Below are positions 28,705 to 36,735 of a stretch of DNA of 64,000 nucleotides, in pieces. This DNA is from Hippasteria phrygiana (lineage: Eukaryota > Echinodermata > Asteroidea > Valvatida > Goniasteridae). The stretch covers positions 248,001 through 312,000 of the forward strand of contig JAZGUH010000261.1 in the NCBI GenBank assembly GCA_037893225.1, given 5' to 3'. A program made the position numbers and the translations under genes. Numbering within the stretch: position 1 is the first letter of the stretch; each line of letters starts with the position of its first letter. A model generated the notes under the pieces. The model had not been told where the DNA came from, ran no database searches, and was given only the letters and a program-made list of their open reading frames with translations.

Positions 28705-31676
28705 TTCCGAATCTGTTTACCGACGATCCGGAGCAATTTTACAACACCCATACGTCGATGATAAAAACCAAAATCGTCGCTGAATTAATAAAACTAAAAA
28801 CGATGAAAATACAGATCGCTATGAAAATAAAGTATGTAAAAAAATCGGGCGTTGAGACTACAACATCAACCGCTACTCATTTTAGTTATCAAAATCGAGT
28901 CTTAAACAAGAGCGAGATAGCTACGACTATCGGGAAACAATATGAAACGATATTATCTCAGATAGATAAATATACGAATAAAGGAAGTGGTTGGACTATA
29001 GATAAAATAGTCGCGTTTTATATCAACATAAACAGAGTGAACCCTCTGGTAGGTGCTTCTTACGTAAAACTACCCGAGTATATAGCTAACAAACACGCAA
29101 CCGTTAACATCATAAACGAAGATCAAGAGTGTATAAGATGGTGTTTAAGAGCCGCCCTAGGTATATATACCGATAGAGTTAAAAACCAATTAGCAACAAA
29201 CCCAAATTACCGTTGGCAACAAAACAGAGCTTCTAATTATAAAACCGATGACGGATTAAACTTCACCAACATAGACTTCCCCACACCCATAAATCAGATA
29301 GCGAGAATAGAAAGACAAAACGATATAAGTATAAACGTGTTGGGATACGACACAGACTGCAAAAATAAAACCTATCCGCAAGATAAAAGGGACTTGATAT
29401 ATCCGCTATATTTATCTAAAAGACCGTACGATACGGAAACTATCAGTTTGCTATTATATGACGGTCATTATTGTTGGATAAGTGACTTACCTAGATTCTT
29501 ATTTGGCGTTACCAATAGTCAACATCGTAAACTGTTTTGCTTGAGATGTTTAACCCATTTTAGTTCGAAAGAGAAGCTGAACACACACATAAAAGATTGC
29601 GAAGGAATAGACTCTGCTTTATCTACCGTTAAAATGCCGCATGAAAATGCGAACAAATACTTGGACAAAAGCATTCTCAAGTTTAAAAACTTTAAGAATT
29701 TACAAGACGCACCCTACGTCATATACGCCGATTTTGAATCTGTATTAGAAAAAACAAAGGAGCCGTCGAGTAAAACTCACGAACATAGAGCCTGCGGTTA
29801 TTCTTACGTTGTAGTGAGATGCGATGGCCGACAGATCAAGCGAAAGACGTATAGAGGTGAACGCGCTATAGACAATTTTATAACCTCGTTGCAAGAACTC
29901 GAACCTAAGATTAATGAATTACTAGCTCGCATTAAGCCGATAATATATACGCTAAAAGAAGAGGTTGTACACCTAAACTCTAACGAGTGCTGGATTTGCG
30001 AAAAACCAATTTATCCAAATTACTCGTGTAATTGCCTGTGCTGCAAACCTGTAGAACCTAAAAGTAAAGAAGAACTTGAAGAATACACGTACGAAAACGA
30101 AAAGGGATACGTCGAGAAAACATGTATGTTCTGCCAAAAGAAAATTAACAAATTTCGAAAAGTAAGAGATCATTGTCACACTACGGGCAAGTACAGAGGA
30201 GCCGCGCACGCTTACTGTAATCTTAAATTACGAGTAAAACCCAACGAAACGAAAATACCGGTCGTCTTTCACAACTTAGAAAACTATGACGCGCATTTGA
30301 TCATGCAGGGTATTTCCAAGTATCAACGAGATATCTGGTGTATACCCAAAAATTCAGAAAAATACATTTCATTTTCGATCGGTCAATATAGATTTATAGA
30401 CTCGTTTCATTTTATGTCTAGCGGTCTCGACAAATTGGTAATGTCTTGCCCGAGAGACGCCTTTAGGCTACTCCTGAAACGTTATGGCGAAGAAAACGCA
30501 GACATCTTATTACAAAAGGGTGTATATCCCTACGAGTACATGGACAGCTTTGAACGATTTAGCGAAACTAGTTTACCAGCTAAACACCATTTTTTTAGCG
30601 CTCTAAAAGACAAACATATAACGGACGAAGACTACTCGCGCGCGCAACGAGTATGGCGGACCTTTAACATAAAAAACATGGGCGAGTACCACGACTTGTA
30701 CGTAACCGCGGATACTCTATTACTAGCCGGCGTATTCGAGAATTTTAGGCAAATGTGTAGAACGAATTACAAGTTGGATCCAGCCAACTACTTCACAGCA
30801 CCGGGATTAAGTTGGGACGCTTTATTAAGACATACTAAAATAGAATTAGAGCTCTTGACGGATATAGATAAACATCTGTTTTTTGAAAAAGCAAAAAGAG
30901 GAGGAATATCGAGCGTTGGTAGTACGCGCTATGCTAAGGCCAACAATAAGTACCTGAAAGATTACGATCAAGATAAACCCGATTCGTATATTCTCTATCT
31001 AGACGCCAACAACCTCTACGGATGGGCCATGAGTCGACCGCTACCCTACGGAGGATTTAAATGGGTCTATGCGAAACAATTTACCCACGATCGTATCATG
31101 GCGTTAAAAGATAAGGCTCCAACGGGATATATGTTCGAAGTTGACCTGGAATATCCAGCCGAACTACACGATCTACACAACGATTATCCTTTAGCCGCCG
31201 ATAATATAATCATACCTGAAGAATGGTTATCAGAGTATCAACGAGAGTTGGCGAGTGAGATAGGAAATGGAGCTAAGGTAAAAAAATTAACCGGTACGCT
31301 GTATAGAAAAGAAAAATATGTATTGCACTACGTCAATTTGAAACAGTGTTTGACATTGGGCCTAAAACTAAATAGAGTATATCGGGCGTTACAATTTAAA
31401 CAAAAACCTTGGATGAAATCGTACATCGATAAAAACACGCAACTCAGAACGAAAGCAAAGTCAGATTTTGAAAAAGACTTTTTCAAATTGATGAATAATT
31501 CTGTATTCGGTAAAACGATGGAAAATGTTAGAAATAGAATAGATGGTGCGTTACTTAGAAACGATCAAGTAAAAGAATACAAAGAGATGGTTTCTAAACC
31601 TTGTTACAAGTCTACTACAGCGTTTAAAGAATGCGGCCTCTCATTCGTGGAATCGTACAAAAAGAAACGTATTTAA
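28695..31676 (+). CDS. polB: Protein-primed DNA polymerase B, N-terminal and main part (frame broken at the 3' end)
   Basis: Family B polymerase of the Polinton type, which replicates the element by protein priming. In the 993-codon frame counted from the TTG at 28695 (first ATG at 28758), the order is: a conserved N-terminal domain with the NEDQEC signature; a zinc finger (CLRC...H...C); the exonuclease motif I acid pair D346/E348; an endonuclease VII-like zinc insertion (CWIC, CMFC, then DHCHTTGKYRG..H..CN); exonuclease II (NLENYDAH); exonuclease III (YVTAD); palm motif A with D770 in DANNLYG; and motif B, K931 in KLMNNSVFG. The frame ends at a TAA at 31674, before motif C. The rest of the palm continues in the frame one base back, encoded from about 31631. 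This is probably a single-base loss in an A-rich run, making this copy inactive, or else a consensus error. Confidence 0.92.
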   Translation: MELIPNLFTDDPEQFYNTHTSMIKTKIVAELIKLKTMKIQIAMKIKYVKKSGVETTTSTATHFSYQNRVLNKSEIATTIGKQYETILSQIDKYTNKGSGWTIDKIVAFYININRVNPLVGASYVKLPEYIANKHATVNIINEDQECIRWCLRAALGIYTDRVKNQLATNPNYRWQQNRASNYKTDDGLNFTNIDFPTPINQIARIERQNDISINVLGYDTDCKNKTYPQDKRDLIYPLYLSKRPYDTETISLLLYDGHYCWISDLPRFLFGVTNSQHRKLFCLRCLTHFSSKEKLNTHIKDCEGIDSALSTVKMPHENANKYLDKSILKFKNFKNLQDAPYVIYADFESVLEKTKEPSSKTHEHRACGYSYVVVRCDGRQIKRKTYRGERAIDNFITSLQELEPKINELLARIKPIIYTLKEEVVHLNSNECWICEKPIYPNYSCNCLCCKPVEPKSKEELEEYTYENEKGYVEKTCMFCQKKINKFRKVRDHCHTTGKYRGAAHAYCNLKLRVKPNETKIPVVFHNLENYDAHLIMQGISKYQRDIWCIPKNSEKYISFSIGQYRFIDSFHFMSSGLDKLVMSCPRDAFRLLLKRYGEENADILLQKGVYPYEYMDSFERFSETSLPAKHHFFSALKDKHITDEDYSRAQRVWRTFNIKNMGEYHDLYVTADTLLLAGVFENFRQMCRTNYKLDPANYFTAPGLSWDALLRHTKIELELLTDIDKHLFFEKAKRGGISSVGSTRYAKANNKYLKDYDQDKPDSYILYLDANNLYGWAMSRPLPYGGFKWVYAKQFTHDRIMALKDKAPTGYMFEVDLEYPAELHDLHNDYPLAADNIIIPEEWLSEYQRELASEIGNGAKVKKLTGTLYRKEKYVLHYVNLKQCLTLGLKLNRVYRALQFKQKPWMKSYIDKNTQLRTKAKSDFEKDFFKLMNNSVFGKTMENVRNRIDGALLRNDQVKEYKEMVSKPCYKSTTAFKECGLSFVESYKKKRI

Positions 31677-32326
31677 ATAAGCCCATCTATTGCGGCGTTA
31701 GTATCTTAGACTTATCGAAGACTCTAATGTACGACTTTTATTACAACCAATTAAAAAAGACGTATGGCGATAAAGTAAGATTGATGTATACAGACACGGA
31801 CTCGCTGCTTTTGATTATCTATACGAAAGACGTTTATCGGAATCTGGAAAAAGACAAAGACTTGTACGATTTTAGCAACTACGAGAAAGACCACTTTTTA
31901 TACGACGAGACAAACAAGAAAGTCATCGGTAAATTTAAAGACGAATGCGGAGGAAAAGTCATAAGCGAAGCTACTTGCATCAGATCGAAGATGTACTCGA
32001 TTTTATACGGGGAACACGATATTACTCCATACGAGAGTAGCTACGACTGTATAAAGAAGGCCAAAGGCGTAAACCGAGTGGTTATAAACAACGATCTATC
32101 TTACGAAAAGTATAAGCGATGCGTTTTATCGAACGAATGCTATTCAAACAAGATGATTCGTTTTGGAACTGAGCGTCACATGATATACACGGAGGCTCAA
32201 GTCAAGCAATCGTTAAATCCTTTAGATACGAAGAGATATATTTTACCTAATGGCATAGACACTCTGGCTTACGGTCATCGTTCTAGCCAGAACAAGACGA
32301 TCGATAAATATCTACTCGAAAAATAA
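31631..32326 (+). CDS. polB: DNA polymerase B, C-terminal part (motif C and thumb), shifted frame
   Basis: Carries the remainder of the polymerase. The conserved block 'NKPIYCG.SILDLSK' near its start normally follows motif B directly, and motif C is YTDTDS with catalytic aspartates at D55 and D57 of this frame (31793-31801). KYI-type and thumb residues follow, and the protein ends at a TAA at 32324. The ATG at 31631 is internal to the gene and not a likely real start. The overlap with the preceding frame lies between 31628 and 31676, and the frame offset is -1. The usual slippery heptamer is absent: CAAAAAG begins with C. Loss of a base is therefore more likely than programmed frameshifting. 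The 3' end overlaps the opposite-strand penton-like gene by 44 bp. AATAAA overlaps the stop codon. Confidence 0.9.
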   Translation: MRPLIRGIVQKETYLNKPIYCGVSILDLSKTLMYDFYYNQLKKTYGDKVRLMYTDTDSLLLIIYTKDVYRNLEKDKDLYDFSNYEKDHFLYDETNKKVIGKFKDECGGKVISEATCIRSKMYSILYGEHDITPYESSYDCIKKAKGVNRVVINNDLSYEKYKRCVLSNECYSNKMIRFGTERHMIYTEAQVKQSLNPLDTKRYILPNGIDTLAYGHRSSQNKTIDKYLLEK

Positions 32327-33005
32327 ATTTCTTATGGTTATTCTCGATTAACTCGCCATCGCAGTCTCTGAAAGAAAAACTCAGTTCGGGTATTTTACTC
32401 CTAATTAGAGGTATGACAGTTTTTCTTTTATTCTGGACAGTCGCTATTACATCAATAGCCTCAATATATGCAATCGGTATAACGTCCAGCAAATGCGTGC
32501 TCTTTCCATTATAGAAATTATTAGACGTAGATAACTGATCGCAATGTAACAAAATTGTATTCACGTAATTTATATTATAATATCCTACAAGTTCACCATC
32601 AGTTATGGGGAACCAATTACGGGGTACTCCCAACACTTTTTGAGTATATACATCGAAATCAATATAAACATATTTATCTGCCGGTATAGCACCGGCATTA
32701 AAAATAATCTTTTTATTAATCTTGTCTACGGAAACTACGATCAATATTAATTTATTAAATTCAGCTACTAACTCATCGATAGTATAATTTCCAGCCGGAA
32801 TTACCTTTTCACCGTTTTGGTTACTCGCCGTACCGCTGCCATATATTCGCCATCCTATAGTCATACGTTGAGCTATATTAGAAAAACCGACGGTAAATAT
32901 CGCGCTGTTTAAACTCATACAGTAATCTCCCTTAGAGTTATCTATAGGTTTTGACAGACTAAACGTTTGTTCGTTACCAGCCATTTCAAAAACGTGCGAT
33001 TCCAT
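32283..33005 (-). CDS. Penton-like minor capsid protein candidate, copy 1
   Basis: A 240-aa, beta-strand-rich protein that starts MESHVFEM. The central block LLHCDQLSTSNNFYNGKSTH and the C-terminal pattern 'LSFSFRDCDGEL' are, as I recall, hallmarks of a structural protein family common in invertebrate Polintons. Size, strand-rich character and position fit the single-jelly-roll minor capsid (penton) protein, but I infer this and cannot prove it without a structure search. A second copy lies immediately upstream on the same strand. Its last ~7 residues, compared with the sister copy, are read from the antisense of the polymerase 3' end, so a longer or shifted stop here is possible. Confidence 0.75.
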   Translation of the reverse strand: MESHVFEMAGNEQTFSLSKPIDNSKGDYCMSLNSAIFTVGFSNIAQRMTIGWRIYGSGTASNQNGEKVIPAGNYTIDELVAEFNKLILIVVSVDKINKKIIFNAGAIPADKYVYIDFDVYTQKVLGVPRNWFPITDGELVGYYNINYVNTILLHCDQLSTSNNFYNGKSTHLLDVIPIAYIEAIDVIATVQNKRKTVIPLIRSKIPELSFSFRDCDGELIENNHKKFIFRVDIYRSSCSG

Positions 33006-33038
33006 TTTATTTAAGCTTACAAAAGCTTTAAAAAATCT

Positions 33039-33737
33039 TCAAAAATAGCCTATCGTCAAGTTAAAACTAATCTTTTTTCCTCGATTATTTATTAAATCGC
33101 CGTCTCGGTCTCTGATACTAAAGCTAAGTTGGTTTATCTTATCACCCACGAGTCTACGAGCGGTTAATCTTGCACGCTCTACGAGCGTATCGCCTATTTT
33201 CGTTATCGGTATAACGTCTAACAAGTGCGTGCCCCTTCCGTTATAGAAATTATTAGACGTAGATAACTGATCGCAATGTAAAAAAATTGTATCGACAGGC
33301 ATTGTATTATAATGCCCTACATAATCTACGCCAAAAACTAAGTTTTTGACCGTTATCCCCAACAATTGTTTAATGTTTTTATCAAAGCGTAGAACGTTAT
33401 TTTCTTCCGTTACATTTAAAGATATTTTTTTATTAAGTTTATCTACAGAGACTTCTAACCAAACTAATTTACTGAGTCTCTCTTCGATCCAATCTATATC
33501 GTAATATCCAGCCGGAATATCAATTTTACCATCCGTTCTACCCGTTTCTTTACCAGTGCTTGGATCGATTTGATGTATAAAATAGAGAATTTCGCTATTA
33601 CTAGCCATGTTGTAGAAACCCGCGGTTAATATCGCGCTGGTTAAACTCATACTGTAATCTCCCTTAGAGTTATCTATAGGTTTTGACAATCTAAACGTTT
33701 GTTCGTTATCAAACATTTCAAAAACGTGCGATTCCAT
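33039..33737 (-). CDS. Penton-like minor capsid protein candidate, copy 2
   Basis: A 232-aa paralogue of the neighbouring gene; I start it at the ATG of MESHVFEM at 33737 because that start is shared with copy 1. The N-terminal ~30 residues, the HCDQLSTSNNFYNG block and the SFSIRDRDGDL block are strongly conserved between the copies, while the intervening loops differ freely. The protein ends cleanly with a hydrophobic strand. It is divergently arranged with the 335-aa gene at 33791, with a 53-bp intergenic region between the two start codons. Two paralogues could form a hetero-pentamer or be specialised variants of one capsid component (inference). Confidence 0.75.
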   Translation of the reverse strand: MESHVFEMFDNEQTFRLSKPIDNSKGDYSMSLTSAILTAGFYNMASNSEILYFIHQIDPSTGKETGRTDGKIDIPAGYYDIDWIEERLSKLVWLEVSVDKLNKKISLNVTEENNVLRFDKNIKQLLGITVKNLVFGVDYVGHYNTMPVDTIFLHCDQLSTSNNFYNGRGTHLLDVIPITKIGDTLVERARLTARRLVGDKINQLSFSIRDRDGDLINNRGKKISFNLTIGYF

Positions 33738-33790
33738 TTTTAATAAACCCAAATCTTCTTTAAAAAATATTTGGTTTATTATAAATTAAA
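33738..33790. promoter_or_regulatory. Compact bidirectional promoter region
   Basis: Only 53 bp separate the start codons of the minus-strand penton-like gene and the plus-strand 335-aa gene. The interval is AT-rich. On the plus strand it contains TTATAAATTAAA running straight into the ATG at 33791, and on the minus strand 'tttattaaaa' running straight into the ATG at 33737. Both 5' untranslated regions must be very short. Confidence 0.5.
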
Positions 33791-34798
33791 ATGAAATTTT
33801 TAGACCCTAATAATCTAGATATCGCGAATCTAGCTGCTCGCGTAGGGCGTACTCAAGTAGCTACGCAAGCACAAAGCGTTAGCGTTACCCCTGAGAGTAC
33901 CCCGTTAAACATGCACTTGAGTCAACTTAGCATTATCGTAAACACCAACGACAACAGGTCTTTTATCGCTCGACTAGTTGATATATTTAGCGCTTATAAA
34001 ATGTCTGATGTAAAACACGACGAAGTGGTCAAACGTTACGCATCGGACCCAATGACGTTTTATCAAAATCAACTCAACTTTGCATTTTGGTGCGCGACTT
34101 CGGGTTGCGGTGTAGGACTAGAATCGTTGCTACATAAAAACCCCGTAATATCGGCTTTATTCAAGTTTCACGTATATTTCACGATCAGAAAGATACTTTA
34201 CTTTCTAAAATGCCCGCTTCCAGGAGACAATATATTCGACGATCTAAACAATAACATCGATAACGGCGCTTATATCGATACTTGTCGGCGCTTTCAAGTC
34301 AATCCAAACGTGAGTTTTAAACAGACTGCGGACTTAACTTCTGGAGGATTAGGTACGGCGTATTATTACAATATGGCCTCGAGTAAATATATACCCGTAC
34401 CCGGTAGAAATTACGACCCTCGCGAGCTCATCAATGAGCATGCCTCCGCTAAATACTCTGGCGCTACCCGTATGGGTTTTGGAGAGTCGGGTGATGCGTA
34501 TCATTTTAGTAGCTATACAGTCTCGTGGATTAGACAACCTGCGGACGTTGTACGACTCGGTTTTAGAAAGTTTATACGTCAGAAGAGCTCGTTTACCGAC
34601 GTCGGTATAGAAAAAATAAACGAAAGCGTTAGAACGTATGTGTACGCCATACTCGGTGCGCAAGCCCAAACAAAAACGAGTATACTAACTGCAGGTACCG
34701 GATTAGATGCGCAAAGACAATTTGAAAATATAGTAGAAGATATCATCAACAGCCCTACGGACTTCAAGATTCTTTACAGTATGCTAGAAGCTCGTTAA
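33791..34798 (+). CDS. Conserved Polinton protein, 335 aa, function unknown
   Basis: I recognise this as a protein family that recurs beside the capsid and integrase genes in invertebrate Polintons, with no assigned function. Conserved blocks visible here are TPLNMHLSQLS (about residue 37), FYQNQLNFAFWCATSGCGV (about 90-110), a FHVYFTIRKIL helix, GGLGTAYYYN, and near the C-terminus 'IEKINESVRTYVYAILGAQAQTKT'. It has no signal peptide or membrane segment and looks like a soluble, mainly helical protein. The length is typical for the family as I recall it. The start ATG is fixed by the short gap to the divergent gene. A structural or scaffolding role is possible but not shown. Confidence 0.8.
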   Translation: MKFLDPNNLDIANLAARVGRTQVATQAQSVSVTPESTPLNMHLSQLSIIVNTNDNRSFIARLVDIFSAYKMSDVKHDEVVKRYASDPMTFYQNQLNFAFWCATSGCGVGLESLLHKNPVISALFKFHVYFTIRKILYFLKCPLPGDNIFDDLNNNIDNGAYIDTCRRFQVNPNVSFKQTADLTSGGLGTAYYYNMASSKYIPVPGRNYDPRELINEHASAKYSGATRMGFGESGDAYHFSSYTVSWIRQPADVVRLGFRKFIRQKSSFTDVGIEKINESVRTYVYAILGAQAQTKTSILTAGTGLDAQRQFENIVEDIINSPTDFKILYSMLEAR

Positions 34799-34839
34799 AC
34801 TTTGTGATTAACCCTGGATTGTACTTAATTCCATCAAAT

Positions 34840-35253
34840 ATGGAGCTTTTAGTCGGTATTCACCAAGGTTACAATAATAATATACAGATAGCTACACCCG
34901 GCGCATCGATAGGATTAAATATCAACTTGAACTCAGACGTTGTACGCCCTACGCGAGTAGACCCGCCAGAGTCAGAGCCACCCTCTCCCGTTAAAAAGAG
35001 TCGTGTAGTAACCCTAGACGATTTAGACCCGTTACCACCCCCACCCTCTCCCGTAAAAAAGAGTCGTGTAGTAACCCTAGACGATTTAGACGATGTAGAC
35101 CCGTCACCAACACCTACATCTCCGCTACCTCCAATCCCTACGAGCGTAGCTACACCCCCAGACTCGCACGAACAAGAAAAAACGGCTTTGGTCGTTGGAT
35201 TAATGGCCGTTGCTGGGGTTGGGTATCTAGCTTACGATATTCTACGTCGCTGA
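34840..35253 (+). CDS. Proline-rich tail-anchored membrane protein, 137 aa
   Basis: The start is the first ATG (34840); an upstream GTG would add 12 residues. After a short N-terminal domain comes a low-complexity proline region holding two near-perfect copies of an 18-residue segment, 'PPSPVKKSRVVTLDDLD'. A single hydrophobic helix near residues 114-130 (LVVGLMAVAGVGYLAYD) ends in a short basic tail, so it is probably a C-terminally anchored membrane protein. The tail resembles those of the 137-aa protein at 36285 and the 144-aa protein at 39511. Its 3' end overlaps the opposite-strand integrase by 12 bp. A role in a virion membrane or in membrane tethering is inference only. Confidence 0.7.
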   Translation: MELLVGIHQGYNNNIQIATPGASIGLNINLNSDVVRPTRVDPPESEPPSPVKKSRVVTLDDLDPLPPPPSPVKKSRVVTLDDLDDVDPSPTPTSPLPPIPTSVATPPDSHEQEKTALVVGLMAVAGVGYLAYDILRR

Positions 35254-36249
35254 AGAAGGTGGTAACTCAGTATCTGATGGAACGACCATTAATTCTTTCT
35301 TAACGAACGATCTCTTGGGACCGTGAGTCAGCCAGTACAACGCAGGCTGTCCGGGATTCGTCGTTCTCCTTCTAATCGTATACATTTCTAAGCTCCAAAT
35401 AGGATCGGTAGCTCTTCTTCTAACGTCTTTTTCGAGCTCTCCAGGAGCGTAAAGATATCTAACGATATCGTCATTTACGCTTAGCGCGACTTCGGGGCTC
35501 TTGAGCCCCGAGGAACTCAATTGCTTTATTTCTAACTGAGACATAGCCGCTCGAGGAGTTAACGGTTTACCTTTCATAGTCGATATCAATCTAGTTTCTT
35601 CGTCGTTTAACGCTTTTATAACATCGGGCAATCTTTTTACCCACTCTCGGCTACGCTCGGTAGGCTCTAACATTTCTTGAGCGTATTGATGACCGAATAA
35701 TCTTTCGGCTAAAGTACGATTAAATCTTTCTACTATACCTTGAGCTCTATGATTACCAACCTCGCCTTTCTGTACTACGACGTTGCGAGTCCTCATCAAA
35801 GTATTAAATTCAGCCATAAATTCTGTACCAGGGTCTACTTTTATCGTGAGAGGCCAAGACAAGGGCGATCTTTTGTAAATCTTTTTTATCGCCTCTACAA
35901 CTTGAGTACTCGTTTTATTCGTCAAGGGTTCAGCTTCTTTATATCGAGTGGCCACATCGACGATCGTCAACGCGTATTTATATCTTTTCCGTTTAACTAC
36001 ATCGTGAGGTAGATACAACAGATCCGCTTGATGTTGTTCATTAGGCCGCCCTATAACCTTATTGAGACTCGTAGGTCTCGGTATAAAACTTGGGGGTGGT
36101 AAATATATTTGCCACATGGCTTGTTTTCTCAACCAATTTCTAACGTCTGGCTCGGGTACATTGGCTTTTAACGACAATTTTTTTATAGCGCCTGCACCTT
36201 TCCAATATCCTTTAGGGCTGTAAAATATTTTACTTAATTTTGTTTCCAT
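35242..36249 (-). CDS. int: Retroviral-type (rve) DDE integrase
   Basis: A 335-aa integrase that inserts the element into host DNA and makes the 6-bp target duplication seen here. An N-terminal helical region (WLRKQAMWQIY) is followed by the RNase H-fold core with catalytic D76 (QADLLYL), D139 (KVDPGTEF) and E174 (GIVERFNRTL), spaced as in retroviral integrases. The C-terminal part (about residues 265-325, 'YAPGELEKD' through 'ELMVV') matches the SH3-like/chromodomain-type DNA-binding tail of Polinton integrases. All catalytic residues are intact and there is no internal stop, so this gene is potentially functional even though other genes are damaged. The ATG at 36249 lies 35 bp from the ATG of a divergent plus-strand gene. 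Confidence 0.95.
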   Translation of the reverse strand: METKLSKIFYSPKGYWKGAGAIKKLSLKANVPEPDVRNWLRKQAMWQIYLPPPSFIPRPTSLNKVIGRPNEQHQADLLYLPHDVVKRKRYKYALTIVDVATRYKEAEPLTNKTSTQVVEAIKKIYKRSPLSWPLTIKVDPGTEFMAEFNTLMRTRNVVVQKGEVGNHRAQGIVERFNRTLAERLFGHQYAQEMLEPTERSREWVKRLPDVIKALNDEETRLISTMKGKPLTPRAAMSQLEIKQLSSSGLKSPEVALSVNDDIVRYLYAPGELEKDVRRRATDPIWSLEMYTIRRRTTNPGQPALYWLTHGPKRSFVKKELMVVPSDTELPPSSAT

Positions 36250-36284
36250 ATTATAATAAGTTTTTTATAAACGAACACAAAAAA
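36250..36284. promoter_or_regulatory. 35-bp bidirectional promoter interval
   Basis: Separates the divergent integrase and 137-aa protein genes. On the plus strand it contains TTATAAA at 36265-36271, 13 nt before the ATG. On the minus strand TTATAAT abuts the integrase ATG. There is no room for separate distant promoters, so expression of the two genes is likely coupled. Confidence 0.5.
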
Positions 36285-36698
36285 ATGGCGAGTGTATTAA
36301 TGATGGTTGGTGGAGCTATAATAAATGCTGTAGCGTTTACAGGATCGAGCTTTATATTTTCTAAGCTGGGTGGGTCGTCGGATGTAGAACGTAAACGACA
36401 TGACCTCGCTTTAGAACAATTAACTCGAGCTAAACAAGAGTGGGTGGAACAAAGAACCAAGGTTCTAGATTATCTAAACGATCGACTACATAAAGAAGCC
36501 AGGGCTCAAAAAGATTTTAAAAATGTAGATGAGGCGTTGAGAGAATATAACGAAGTAACCAACGAAGATATGCGATTACCTCGTGAGCCTGTATTGTCAG
36601 ACTTTTACGCACCTAGCGAAGGTCAAAAAGATGGCGAAATTGCATTTATCGTAGGAGGCACTGCTGTTTTAGGTTATTTAGTTTATAAGTTTATTTAA
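36285..36698 (+). CDS. Conserved Polinton membrane protein, 137 aa
   Basis: The start is the ATG of MASVLMMVGG. Residues 3-25 are hydrophobic and glycine-rich (VGGAIINAVAFTGSSFIF). A charged helical middle (ERKRHDLALEQLTRAKQEW..., then VDEALREYNEVT) is probably coiled coil, and a C-terminal hydrophobic helix covers residues 119-137 (IAFIVGGTAVLGYLVYKF). I recognise this small protein from many invertebrate Polintons, where it typically lies next to the integrase, and no function has been assigned. The two hydrophobic ends with a helical linker suggest a virion membrane or membrane-bridging protein (inference). It is followed by a 37-bp AT-rich gap before the capsid gene. Confidence 0.78.
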   Translation: MASVLMMVGGAIINAVAFTGSSFIFSKLGGSSDVERKRHDLALEQLTRAKQEWVEQRTKVLDYLNDRLHKEARAQKDFKNVDEALREYNEVTNEDMRLPREPVLSDFYAPSEGQKDGEIAFIVGGTAVLGYLVYKFI

Positions 36699-36735
36699 AA
36701 GTTTGTTTGCTTTTTATTTTGTTTCGTTAAGTAAA

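Noticed and set aside
29973..30209. Antisense ORF inside the polymerase gene
   Set aside because: Shadow of a strongly supported polymerase frame encoding conserved zinc-binding residues.
31650..31676. Programmed -1 frameshift in the polymerase
   Set aside because: The heptamer at the switch starts with C rather than A and frameshifting is not typical of Polinton polymerases; base loss in an A-run is the more likely cause.
34349..34767. Antisense ORFs inside the 335-aa gene
   Set aside because: Shadows of a conserved plus-strand protein; no recognisable domains.
35740..36012. Plus-strand ORF opposite the integrase
   Set aside because: Lies across the catalytic core of the integrase on the other strand; low-complexity shadow.
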